DNA from: Acanthaster planci
Lineage: Eukaryota; Echinodermata; Asteroidea; Valvatida; Acanthasteridae
Direction: 5' to 3'
DNA: 64,000 nucleotides
Assembly (NCBI RefSeq): GCF_001949145.1
Contig: NW_019091460.1
Span: 98,780-162,779 of the forward strand
Position 1 is the first letter of the stretch, and the number at the start of each line of letters is the position of its first letter. The translations under genes and the position numbers were made by a program. The notes beneath the pieces are model-generated. The model had not been told where the DNA came from. It saw only the letters and a list, made by a program, of their open reading frames with translations, and ran no database searches. Shown here piece after piece: positions 39,601 through 51,361 of this stretch.

Positions 39601-41178
39601 TCGCCATCACTATTATCACAACTGCTTGGACAATTAAACCGGTACTAATTTATGTGATTCCCGGCCAAGCCATCATAACATCCATCCACCCAGTCGGCTC
39701 GCACAGCACTCCCTGCTCTCCCGAAAAAAACCTTGGAAACCCGCCCAACTTCAGTGCTGCCAAAAGTATCACCTTGTTGGCCACTTCCGGCCGACAGGCA
39801 AGACTTACAGAAAATGCTTGTACTGTACATGTACATTCTGTGCACGTGGGTCCAATCACGCCTTGAAGACGTGCACAAGGTTCAAAGGTCACACAATTCG
39901 CTAAATTAGATGGGGAATTCCCAGATCCCTACAGTAATATTGCTGGGTAATGGGACTTTTTTCTGAAGAAAAATTCAGTATACTGATCATAGTCTCACAT
40001 GGGGCACAACTAATCCAACTGTCTCTCTAAATTTTAAGATAAAGAGAATAATAAATAAATAAATGAATAAGGAAGGTTTTGCAGTTGCTGCCATAAACAA
40101 ATAAGCTATCGAAATACTTTTGTGGACGAGATACATTGTACAATTTTGTCTGTGTGGAAGAAAAGTCAACTTTGGACTCATCTATTATCCAAGTGTGTAA
40201 TAAACTGTCTGTTTCGTTCATCAGAGAAGGAACGAGGAAGAATGCCAACAGCAATGTCAACAGATGAACAACTAAAGAAGCCGGACTCAGCTAAGAGCAG
40301 CAAAACAGGTTCAGGAAAGAAAAAGAAGAAAAAGGGTAACTGGTGGCTACTTCTTTGCTATTTATAATTATTTTTGTCCAAATTGTAGTTTTTCTACTGC
40401 GGATTCTTCCTCCTATCTTTGTCTTCTGACTTCTTTATTGACATCTCAACTGCTGCAGGAAAGAAGAAAAAGAAAACCAAAGCCCCACCTGAACCACCCC
40501 CCGTTGGTCCCTGGATATATAAACTACACCTTGAAGATAATGGTATCGATAGCTATGGGCGAGGCTCCACCTATGCTCCTGTTATTATCACCAGGCTTCT
40601 AAGACAGTGAGTAAATTAACCAATTAACTCAAGCAACATGCTAAAGGACTGTGTGATTTTAACACATACTGTCAGTGAACTTGTACTTTTTTCCCCTTTG
40701 AAATCCCCAACAGGCTGATCCAGTATTCCAGCTGCCTGCAGGAGCTAGACATCGAGGATAATCTCATTGGTGATCTTGGAGGGAGAGAGATCCTGGAAGC
40801 TTTGAATAACAGGAAGGAGGCAGGGCATCCGTCCATGAAGATGAGTGTAACACACCGGATGAACTCCGAGACATTTGCTGCTATCATGAAGCTGGGGGCA
40901 GGCCTCAAGAAAAAAGGAAAGAAAAAGGGCAAAAAAAAGGTTAGTATGTTGGTACAGCAAGACAAATAAATGCTAAATGGTGTCGGTTTCCCAGAAGACT
41001 TCCTTTTCAGTCTGCTCATAGTGTGTTTATTACACGTTCCGAGATTTGGATTATGAAATATGAACGTGTACATGAGTTTTTTTTGTGCTAGTTTAGTTTG
41101 TCCAAGTGCTGTGGCCAACATTTACATTCTCTGTTGTTGTTTTTTTTGCTTTATCCCAAACAGAAGAAGAAGAAATGA
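36632..41178 (+). CDS. Lysine-rich leucine-rich-repeat protein, 10 exons
   Basis: I do not recognise a named orthologue. Exons: 36632-36835, 37069-37224, 37597-37688, 38799-38846, 38997-39137, 39277-39425, 40225-40335, 40459-40606, 40714-40939, 41164-41178; total 429 aa, phases all agree. The start ATG is preceded by TCATCACA. Residues 2-20 are almost all Lys/Gly. Ribonuclease-inhibitor-type leucine-rich repeats follow: VTRLELIDCDIDAYAVERLM (about 129), LSLSLCYCDLGVEAGSLLG (about 186) and LREIYLNGNNLEAEGAIELI (about 212). A second Lys-rich insert (about 290-310) separates these from two more repeats (WIYKLHLEDNGIDSYGRGS; LQELDIEDNLIGDLGGREIL). The C-terminus is again KKKGKKK-rich and stops KKKK. 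Such proteins bind partners through the LRR arc; the basic tails suggest nucleic-acid, nuclear or microtubule contact, which is inference. Introns contain a LINE relic and a solo LTR. Confidence 0.85.
37742..38640 (-). pseudogene. 5'-truncated, frameshifted LINE relic (CR1/L2-like)
   Basis: In an intron of the LRR gene. Minus-strand reading gives the C-terminal part of a non-LTR reverse transcriptase. One frame (38616-38206) has SLGVIFDNKMKMQSHIKNV. A second (38252-37911) has VQNAAARLLT and LHWLPVKYGVIFKVCLL, both in the order usual for CR1/L2/Jockey-type elements. The two overlap in different frames, so at least one frameshift is present near 38,220-38,250. The 3' end runs into an AATAATAAT-type tail at 37750-37770 on the plus strand. 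Confidence 0.85.
39454..39937. mobile_element. Solo-LTR-like insertion with 4-bp target duplication
   Basis: A GC-rich 476-bp segment (39458-39933) begins TGTAGCGGTC and ends GATCCCTACA, giving the TG...CA termini and short TGTAG/CTACA inversion usual for long terminal repeats. GTAA flanks both sides (39454-39457 and 39934-39937). It carries an ATTAAA near 39633 but no coding sequence, so it is best read as a solo LTR. It sits in an intron of the LRR gene, just after the donor at 39426. Confidence 0.65.
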
Positions 41179-43498
41179 AGTTGCCATGCCATCAAATGAA
41201 TGAGAGGTATGAACTTCTTAATATTCCATAACAATGTGCCTTAGAATCTTACCAGTATTCAGTAGACTGTCAAAGAATTGCTCAAGATGCCATATTCCAT
41301 CATGAAATGCAAGTGATGTTGTAGAAACTTGATGTCTTTCATTAGCGTTTATGACTGCTTAAAATATTACAATTAAGTTTGCAAAAAAGGCATTTTGTAA
41401 AACATGGGAGAAAATATTTGTGATGAATAAAAAAAATAAATGTTAGAAATAAATCAATAATGATGAATATTATAAATTCTGCATTGGTTAAGGATAGTAT
41501 TTAAGACAAAATCACATAACAGTCCATGTTGTTTCAACATCTGGGGCACTGGAAATGTTTTAATTATGAATTCTCCCAAATTCCAGCTTGCTAAAAAGAA
41601 AGTAATCACTATTGTTTTAATCCACTATTTTGTGCATAGATTTTAAAAATAAATATGGAATACACTGTATATCATGAACTAGTAATGTTGGAAAGAACAC
41701 ATTTACACAACATGAAATAAAGTGTTTAATACACTTTTTGACTCTCCAAAGTATTTTGCATAGTCTTGTCAAGCAGTTTAAGATTTTTCTCTTGCCTTTC
41801 AAAATTCAAAAAAAGGCCTAACCATTTTCACATTTAATTTTCCATCAGGATTCATTACCCTCACCAAGACACATTTATACAACAGACTAATCAGCAAGGC
41901 TACTCAATCAACAGTTTTTTTTGACACATTCAAATCAACTTCATCAATGCAATATTTTTGTATCCTAACAGGTTTTTCAGTTTAGCCTATCCCAGTACTT
42001 GGGAACTAACGTATTCCATGGGGAGGGGATAAAAGCGTGATAACTTTTTGCAAAAAGAGTAATGTTTTATAACTGGTAAGCTACTAAAATACAATCAACT
42101 GCAGCTTACTGAAGTGAAGACCCTCCAGGAAATCGAAGGACCAACTAGCCTGTTTTTCTTGACAAATGGATCGTACAACAATGTCTCTAAATCTTTTTGA
42201 CTAAAATATCATAGAAAAGATATTTCTCAAAACAGTTTCTTAGAACCATTTATTTACAGTTGGACTGGATAAGTTTTTCTTTCGGTTCAGAAAACCAACC
42301 TTACATTTATTTTAAGTGTTTGGATCTGTTGTTTAGAGCTGATAATATTCTAACATACTCAGTCCTTTCAACATGTTATTTCTGTACAAGTATATTTTGT
42401 AAAGGAGTAATCAGTAGTACATTTATTAGCATTTACAAAAAGTGGAATTCTGTATAGTACAAGTATTCATGAATATCAAACATGCACTTAACAGATGACT
42501 ATCTGTGACCAGTAAGTCTGTGTAACACGGCATCTGAGTTTACTCATTGTTTCTGGTTTACACGGGCAATATGTATGCACATGGATGATCTTTGAATAGT
42601 AAGCACGTCAATCATTGCTGTCAATGTAAGAATATTCTACTGACATACAGTGATTTTATGATTGTGATAATAGCTTACACAAACCAATCAGCTGAGCTGT
42701 ACATGTTAAGTATTGGACCAGTTCTCATTCGTCAATACCAAGTCTAAAACATGATCACAGGGAGCAAACTCCAGTCTATGGCTACATCTAATTATTGGCT
42801 GTGTCTTGAACTAACACTTGCGCCTATGAGTGTTACTGCTAGCCTCAGCCATTTCCCATAGACATACTGTTTCATATAGCCAGTTCATTATGTCTCACAT
42901 CAATATGTTCATGTACATAGTACACCAATACTTTTTAATCACTGTATTTTGCAAAAAAATCTCATGGAGATTTAGCTTAATGTCACATTATGTCAGGATA
43001 TCGAAACTGCAGAAGTAGCCACCAGTATATTCTTTCATTCAGTATTTTTAGCTTTTGTATTCTGAGCAACCGACCACTAAATTAAAGTTATATTTTCAAC
43101 CAAAAATTGGATCTTGTTTTTCCAAGGTAACTAGTTTTGTATGGTTCATCCTTTTTCCTATAAACAAGGCCACTATTCCTAAACATATGTAATGACTGCT
43201 ACATATATATATCAAGCTTTCTAGATTTGTACTTTGTCTCTGCAACAGAGATATGTTACAGTCACATGTAGATTGGATCAGCTTGCTGACTGGTTCGTCA
43301 TTATAGATTGCATGTGATTGGTGACAATCCTATGCTGCATGAATTGCCTGCTGTTACATGTTTTGAATCAGCAAGGGGTGCTTTATATCTCAGGCCGATT
43401 CAGGATTCTCAAGTAGGGAATTCCCTAATTAGAAATAGACATTACATGGTCCATGTATAATTTTTTACATACGGGATACGTGCTGTGTCAATTCGTCA
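41179..43498. other. Spacer between convergent LRR and double-BTB genes
   Basis: 2.3 kb, AT-rich, probably the 3' UTRs of both genes. No gene seen. Confidence 0.5.
41426..41431 (+). promoter_or_regulatory. Candidate poly(A) signal AATAAA for the LRR gene
   Basis: AATAAA lies 250 bp past the stop codon in a cluster of similar hexamers (more near 41436 and 41447). Confidence 0.45.
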
Positions 43499-45064
43499 TT
43501 AATCCAGCAGGTTTTCAAGACTACCTGGATGTGTTGCCTCAGACAGCACACTGTCAGTCAGGCTGGTGTTGGCAGTAGATGTTGAATCTAAACTTGGATC
43601 AACAACAGCACATGAATGGCAAACATCGTCAAGACCAAAGCGCTTAGCTGCTCTATAAACCTGAGCAGCATCTCGATCTGATACAGCCACCCTGCCTGTA
43701 TACATAAAATGGATCAATTTCTGCAAGACATCAGGCGATATCTTCCTCATGTGTACATCCATGGCATTTGTGCCATCTAAATCCCTTGAAATCACTTGAG
43801 ACAGGTAACTGCTGGAGGCTTCCAGGACTACCCTGTGACATGGAAAGTCTTTAATCTTGGTCCTGAGCACGACATCGGTGAGACGACCTTCTTGACGGAG
43901 CTTAACCATCGCCTTAATGAAATGGGAGGGGTGCCTATTGTCACGGAAAATGAAATGAGTTGTTGAGTCATTAGATGAGTCGCTACCAATGGAGCTTGTT
44001 AAGTAACCCTCAGATCCTGTGCTTATGCTTCGACTGTACTTAGATCCCACATCAAGAGCTGATGGAAGACCATTGTTCTTCATCACTCCATCTTCTGCAT
44101 CTGTGGTAGTTGCTCCTTTACCTTCAAGAGAAATATCCTGTAGTATCTTGGCAACATCTCCTACTTTATCATCTGTAATAGCTATCTTAGGAGATGATCC
44201 ATTGAATGGTTCTCTTGGACTTAACAGCAGTGGTGAGGGGGTAGTAAGGGGACTCCCAGCCCGTGGGCTTTGCACAGGTGTGCTCTTAGGACTTGCTGAT
44301 CGACTTCCCCCACTAGAGGGACTTGCACCTCCCACACTGTTCTCACTTCGTTGTCTACTGGATGATCGCTGTCTTATCTTCCGTCTTGACCGTTTCAAGT
44401 AATCTATACAAGCATCTATGATACTTTGGAATTGGAACATATTGGCAGCTTCTAATAAAGTCTTGACTCTATCATAGCCAATAGTTACAGTAGATGTGTA
44501 AGCATAATCTACTAGAGCTTGCATGACTTGCATATCCACCCCCCGCATCTCAATACTATCATGTCTTGTCAAATGGCTGGAAACTGCTAAGGTGTCGCGA
44601 AAATATGGACTACTTGCTGCAAGAACAATCCTATGACATCTTATCTCTCCTCTGTAGAAGACTAGATTCAAATCAATTAGTTTCTCTTCCTGTCTCATCA
44701 CTGCCAATTTCCTCAAGATAGAAGTAGCTTTCCTGGAAGGCAAGGAATCTGAGCTTCCAGTGGAGCTCCCAGATGCGCTAGACCGGGCACTTGGTGATCC
44801 AGATCGCCGCCATGTCCTATCTACACGAGGAGGAATTTTCAGAGCTAGTGACGCAATTGCCTCGCGACCTGTTGCTGGACTTTTAACTAGAGATCCCTTC
44901 GGAGTATCTGATGGGGATTTGGGGCTGCCTGAAGACGTTGATGAGGAGCCATGATCTTGATGGTACGAGGCTGGGCGTGGTCGCCTTGTTGATGACCCTG
45001 TAGCCTTGGTAACGGTTGCCGAGGACCGCTTCGGGCTACCTCCAATGTTAACTCGGTTAGCCAT
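43499..45064 (-). CDS. Protein with two BTB/POZ domains, coding region in one exon
   Basis: 521 aa from the ATG at 45064 (an upstream in-frame TTG is not a start). BTB/POZ domains mediate dimerisation and often Cullin-3 recruitment. Residues 1-115 are Ser/Pro/Arg-rich and probably disordered. BTB 1 (about 120-225) has LIDLNLVFYRGEIRCHRIVL, AASSPYFRD and ALVDYAYTSTVTI. A Ser/Pro-rich linker of about 155 residues follows (SPKSTPVQSPRAGSP). BTB 2 (about 384-485) has RLTDVVLRTKIKDFPCHRVV, LEASSSYLSQ and LIHFMYTGRVAVS. The tail is short and acidic. No Kelch, BACK or zinc-finger region is visible. Nine bases before the ATG is an acceptor (TTATTTCCCTTGTAG), so a 5' non-coding exon exists; GTGAGT at 47554-47549 is a possible donor. 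Function beyond BTB scaffolding is not known to me. Confidence 0.9.
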   Translation of the reverse strand: MANRVNIGGSPKRSSATVTKATGSSTRRPRPASYHQDHGSSSTSSGSPKSPSDTPKGSLVKSPATGREAIASLALKIPPRVDRTWRRSGSPSARSSASGSSTGSSDSLPSRKATSILRKLAVMRQEEKLIDLNLVFYRGEIRCHRIVLAASSPYFRDTLAVSSHLTRHDSIEMRGVDMQVMQALVDYAYTSTVTIGYDRVKTLLEAANMFQFQSIIDACIDYLKRSRRKIRQRSSSRQRSENSVGGASPSSGGSRSASPKSTPVQSPRAGSPLTTPSPLLLSPREPFNGSSPKIAITDDKVGDVAKILQDISLEGKGATTTDAEDGVMKNNGLPSALDVGSKYSRSISTGSEGYLTSSIGSDSSNDSTTHFIFRDNRHPSHFIKAMVKLRQEGRLTDVVLRTKIKDFPCHRVVLEASSSYLSQVISRDLDGTNAMDVHMRKISPDVLQKLIHFMYTGRVAVSDRDAAQVYRAAKRFGLDDVCHSCAVVDPSLDSTSTANTSLTDSVLSEATHPGSLENLLD

Positions 45065-45073
45065 TTTCAATGC

Positions 45074-48000
45074 CTACAAGGGAAATAAAAAGTGTTAACA
45101 GCTCTAGCTGGTTGTGGCAAATTTGAATGAAAAACAGATGCAATGTTCCCGTCACTTATATTTTTTCTAACTGCGCCAGTGTATAATTTTGATGCTGCGT
45201 CGCTGGCTTCGCTCAGTTTTCCACGCTAAAATCCTTTTATTTTTTCTATAAGCACGTCATCAATCTGGTGTATAATTCCCGATCAGCATATTTTTGGATA
45301 AAAGGGGTAAACAGTATACCTTACGTGCGCTTCACATAAAACGAGGTACATACGGTACCATCAATGGCAAAGCATGACGATACAACACGATTCTTCAACG
45401 GGAACAACCAAAATATCCAGTCAGTGAGTGCAACCTTTGAAGTGTTTGTTTAATTTAAACACAGATTTGAAGGTCAAGAACTTGGGGAATAACTCGCTAT
45501 GGTTCCCACACGACAGCTCGCTAGGTTTAGTGTCATGTCTACGGTGCCTGCTCGAATCTAAGGTCGCTTCATATCATTTTAATACATGACTCATCTCACT
45601 GCCCTGCCATGGAAGGCACAACGTGTCTTGTTCAACCAGCAGTTTTCAGATGTGGAATTTTTTTTTATTTGAATGTTAACGGGGCGCGCTACCACACTGA
45701 GCTTCATCCTTTATTGAAGAAAACGGAATTTTTCCACGACAGTTATTTCTAAACAGATCAACGAAAAAAAAACACGTAATTATTGGGCTAGAGAAAAAAC
45801 TGCTAAACCAGAAATAATATGATATAATTGAATAAATCAGGTAATTCAGGTAAACCACTGGTACTTGTCAAAAGCAGGCATCGTAGATGTGGCGTCACGA
45901 CGGTCAAAAGTCAACATTAACGCTTTCGTATACATGGGGAAACGTTTTCCAAACACCAACACTCTCACGAAATTCATGACCACACTCGTCCGTCCACGTG
46001 ATGTAGGGCCTACATGTACTTTGCAATCGTTAATTTGTTGGTTGGAATTATTAATGATGTTCCCTTCACATATGTGACTTAAAACAGGTTTCCCCCATCT
46101 CACCGATGTAGCATTTTCTCCGTGAACGCGTATTTGATATTGTCGCAGTAATATGAAACTCGATGCGCTCACTGTCCTCGGTTAACTTGAATGACCACAG
46201 ACGTCCAGGCTGTACATCTTAGCAAAGAATATACTTGTACAGAACCTTCTAGCTTTGAATCGTTCTCCTGAAACCTAATACTTTCTTTTCTTCTTGCCTT
46301 TAGAGAAATCCTCAACTCATTAGGTTAAGTGTTTGGAGTTTTGAGACTTGGATATCCCTGTATTGTTCATGTTATAAGATTCAGACATCTCGCCTTGTCC
46401 TTTTGTGTATGGCTTTTAATATAGTTCATAGTTAAGCCTGAGAATTTGCAAACACCACGTACAGATGATGATTTTCAGTCCGCTGAATATTTTTACGCAG
46501 CCTAATATACACCGTGTAGCATCCGGTAGAATTCTGCAAACTACATAAGGAAAAAGCATGAATAATCAGGCTATAACGCCTCATAGTTTATTCTTTCTGT
46601 AAACAGAGGTGACTCGACTCCAGAGATTCTCCTGAGCCACGTCTCCATCACTACAGTATAATTTATTGAAAAATACATCTTAACATCTTGCAATTTAGTC
46701 TGTCCATTCTGTCCCGTTAATCACATGCCCCTGATATTACAAGCTAATAATCCGTGACAACACGGGTGTGATTGTGAACTTTTGCGAGGTTGTTTGAGAA
46801 TGGGTAACCGAAATTGCCCTCACCGGTTCCTTAAATAATACCAAGTAAAAAGACACAAATGTGTTGTCGACGTCATTTTTATGTAGGTCATATTTAAAAG
46901 AAAATTAAAAAAAAAATTGCAGTTCATTGTTCGTGTTGCGACGATCGGAGCGCCGGGCATTGCAAATTTATTCAATTTGTGAATATAGCCCAATTTTGAC
47001 CCGGTATGTTTACAATCATATTAATCGAAATCTATGAGCTATTTTATATGCAAGTTGGCTCGTTAATATGCGGCTTTTTTGTACTGTAATTTACGGTCTT
47101 AATCTTATGAGAGCACAGCATACGTCTGCATACCTTGCGGGTATATTTTGGGTAGACGACTCAAGCAAAATGTCAATGATGAATGAGCACGTCAAAACAC
47201 GCCCGTTCTCCTAAATGCTAGTTAATGTCAGTAAATTCGTGGAAAACAACGATGTCTGATCGTAACAATTTCTGTCCAGCTAGCTTCCTTTTACCTCAGG
47301 CTTTATAAAACCTTTTACTCTTTAAAATTTTGCCCACAATAGTTGTTCGGACGAATAGCTTTCTTGTCAATGAGGTTTTGATGAAAACGTAACTAATGAA
47401 GGATTGTTTACAGATCATTTTAGGCCTACAAGAGACTGACAGCTGTATGATAAACCTTTGGATCAAACTTCTTTCTGCACCACTGATATTAATCCATCTT
47501 TTGCCGTGCGAGATCAAGTGAAATAACGAGAGATCTGCAAGCCACGATACTCACCTATACTACTCGCAGAATTATTCCATCATTCAGTTATTTTGCTAGA
47601 TCACACACATGGCGTCCAATGAATATCCATCTCACATCCGAGCAAGCAACCAGATTCACGTTCATCTTCAAAACTGTACATATACAATCTAAGCCAACCG
47701 AATTTAGGTCACCACTGCAGCTATATGCACGCTTCTGTACGGTACACAGCAGACGACCAAACGGCATTAATTAATATTGTGTACGTCCACGAACATCCGC
47801 ACTCGTAATAAGCCGCCAGAAATGTGCGGGTAGAAAAATGTGTATAGCCGGAATGATGGTTCCTTCCGTCCGACATGTAAGAAAGTGCACAAACCTGAAA
47901 CAGATTGATCAAGAACGGCAATGGAGACAAACACTGCGGCCTTGACTTTAGGATCAGTCAGTCCTTGTGACAATAACAGTCGATTGCTCTTCGTCAAACC

Positions 48001-51000
48001 GGGAGAAAAAAGAACATTTGGCGCGTGCGATGATCGTCTTCACACGTTGTCCAGATGAAAGCCTTATGCGTGCACAGATGGATGAAGGGTGTAATGAGAT
48101 GCATGCAGGGATAGAAATGCATTTACATCCTTGCCGCTTCCACTAATCTGACAGGAAGGGGGTGGGGCATGTAACACAATTGCAGCGGCTGGTTTAATTC
48201 CAGTACATTTCATATGCAGATTTATTTTGCCAGGTCCTAAAATCCTGAATCTAAAACCCTGTACCTCTTTAATTTCTTACATGACTGTCGTTATATATAT
48301 CACGGTAATCGACTATTAAACCAAAACGAACAAAGGTACGTGAATCGAGTCTGAAATGAATAACGACGCTTTTGAAGTGGACAAAAAAAAAAAATTTTGA
48401 AACAATTTTTTCGGACCTTCTTTTAACAGTCTGTCCTGTGTTTAGCTTAACCCCAAAAGAGCCGGGGACGGAATCTGCCGCCAACAGTTTCTTCAATATC
48501 GTCGTAATGAATTTTCACGCGCTGGGCCACAAGGAGTTCGCAGGATAACAATAATTGTTAATTAACAAAAGACTGACATGCCGTTGTCGCGCGACGGGAA
48601 TTTTTCCGAGACGGGTAAGTTATTCCATATATAGCCTACTTGAGCTCATGAACTTCAAATGATCATATCATCAAAATCCATTGTCATACTAGTGCAGGAC
48701 GAAAAAGACTGAACTGAAACCCTACATTAGACTAATCATGCATGTATGCACGTGCACGTCAACTTTCAAAAGCGCGGTTTGTGACAGCCGAGTTCTTAGC
48801 CTGGGGGCGATCGCATACCCGTCCTGGCTGTGAAACGGTCCAAAATAACCTGGGCCGGTAATGGGTACGGTAATGTTGAGAATGTTTAAAGACTTTTCCG
48901 CTAATCTGTATAAATACTGCAGAAAATACCCAGGTTTAGACGGACCTCCATGGGTGTATACGTAGGACTAGGCCTTTACATAGGACTAGTTATGTATGTG
49001 TATTCTGTTACAGAAATGTGCCGAGTCCCAAATATAGCGGGTCATGACTGCCGAGGTAAAAATGATTACATGTACATGTAACTTCCTCCAGCAAAGGGCA
49101 AACAATTGTACATGTATATACACAACAGTCTGTACAGCAAGTCTCCTCGTGACGGGTGACTAGAATCAACCGATATTACATTGTATAAGTCACCTCCCCT
49201 TTAAATATTTACATCTCGCACATTCATTTCATACACACAACTCCACTCACACATTCTCTATCACGTTGCTGATCAAACATGGTATGATCGTTGTTTCCAT
49301 GGCGACGCTACTTCGATGCAGTCTATTCACTGTTCATCACAATTAATGATATATCTGCATACATGCACACAGTCAGAAACTATAACTTCATTCCCTTAAA
49401 CCAAATTTCTTGAACTATATTAAGGTATTTGGGTCACTATACCGTATCACAATATCATGCAATGCTTGACTCCTAATTTATATCAGTCGGCACATTCGTG
49501 AAAAAATGTGGGAGGTGGTCTAAATCTTACGAGTCGCAAATGATATTGAAAAAAAAGCTACTTTTTAAATCGTACAAAGCACGTTATTAATACGTTTTTT
49601 CCCAACCCTTACGATTTGTTTCAAAGTACGTCCCAGTAAGTCCTCTTATTAGAATTACATCAGTGGAAACTAGTACAAACTGACCAAAGAAAAACATTCC
49701 ATACATCTTACTCAACAGACTTGCATCTAATTCAACCGTTAATTTACCTTCAGCTCTGTCGGCATCAACCTAAAGCATTCATTAACCACACGTTGCCAGC
49801 AAATTAAAACCGATCCGATTTGCCAGTTCTACATTGAAGCTGCCCTGCTAGTGCAACTACTTCTACGATTGGCATTCCTAAGCTAAATATTCATATTCCT
49901 GGCGACAATGTATCATGTTATTTTTACCACACTTTGCAATGACCCAGGTAACTGTTACTTCCCGACCAACCGCTGTCAATATCCTGGTGGAATGTTTTTC
50001 TTGCATTGACATAACAAAAGACACAGTGGCATTGAAAGTTTGTCACTTGACTACACCTTTTAACTTCAGAATGCAATTTTTAAAACCTTCTGGCTTTAGT
50101 GCAAGTTCGAACAAGGTCAATTGCCTGCAGATATACATAATATCGTTTCTGCGCCCATTCAACAGGCTGTAAAAATATATCAGTAAATCTGTATCAAGTC
50201 AAGGCAAAACTGACTTTATTCAACTAAAAGTTTACCCACAAACATACGTAAAATTCAAATTCATAGACTTTAAAATATAACTATTAAAACCATAAATTTT
50301 GAACTAAAAACGCAATAATTTTTTTTTTCAGTGACAGACCACAAACATTTCAAGTTGCAACGGTACGGTGGAAACCAAGCAAGGCAAGGGCCAATGTCAA
50401 TATAGCATGATCAGTTTACTACGTGAAACTCCCGTGGTGGATGAGCTAGTTCGATATTCGAAAAAAAAAGCACAGGGTCATTCGGTCCCGAAGCAAGTAA
50501 GCGAATTTAAATCGGACCACACAGTACATATAAGGCTAAAGCTCGCGACACACGTCGGAATGATCTGAGGCGAACTTCATTAAGGGCATGCGCTGATGAT
50601 ACACCCGTACTGGCTTACTTGTTTACTGTTTTCTTAAGCCTGTGTGACCACCAATACTCTAATACTCAAGCACAAATTTATCATGAATCCCAATTTGACG
50701 CAGCTTTTCTGTAAAGGGGTGACTTCCAGTAAGGACTAGTACATGTGTAAAGAGCAATCAGATATTAAAGAACCACAAACATTTTCAAGGCGATCGTGAC
50801 ACTGCACAAATAATTTCAATCCATACACGTACAATACACTTTCAAATAAATAACGATTGTTTACACAACTAAAACAATGTCTTTGAAACCTTACTTCTAA
50901 TAATGTGAGTCTGGTAACAATAAATAATCAATACTTGTATAAAATTAAATAAAAGACATGTTTCTCATTCTATGTATGCACTTTTGTGTTTACAGTTTCC

Positions 51001-51361
51001 TTCCGAAATCCTTCTTTCTACAGAAACGATCTTTCCGGTAAGCACTCTGAATCTATAGGCTCAATAAAAGAACACATTATTTTTCTCGTAACTTCACAAC
51101 CATAGAAAGTGGCAATTAAAATACAGCAGAAAGACAATATTCATCAATTCTTTATCATTAGATTGAGAGTAATTTCCACATTTATAAAAATAAACATATG
51201 TGACTTACGTTAACATCAATAATAATTTGGAGAGGTGGCAAGTTGTTTACAGCGTGCATTTTACAAATACATGAAGTCGTGCATTATTTAACATTCACAA
51301 TTCAATCATAAGCAATGTACATTATGCATTATTCATAAAGAAGAACTACAACATGAACTAT
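45074..51361. other. 6.3-kb region upstream of the BTB gene and downstream of the GPCR
   Basis: No supported coding exon. CpG-richer patches at 46,900-47,000, 47,550-48,050 and 48,470-48,860 could hold the BTB promoter and 5' non-coding exon. The 50.2-51.36 kb part is probably GPCR 3' UTR (a minus-strand AATAAA lies near 50213). Open frames at 45846-46172 and 49915-50172 resemble no family I know. Confidence 0.45.

Noticed and set aside
44019-44954. Plus-strand open frames at 44019-44402 and 44760-44954
   Set aside because: Antisense shadows of the double-BTB coding exon; no family similarity.
45846-46172. 108-aa minus-strand open frame upstream of the BTB gene
   Set aside because: No recognisable domain, and low-complexity codon use compared with real exons nearby. 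Cannot be supported as a gene.
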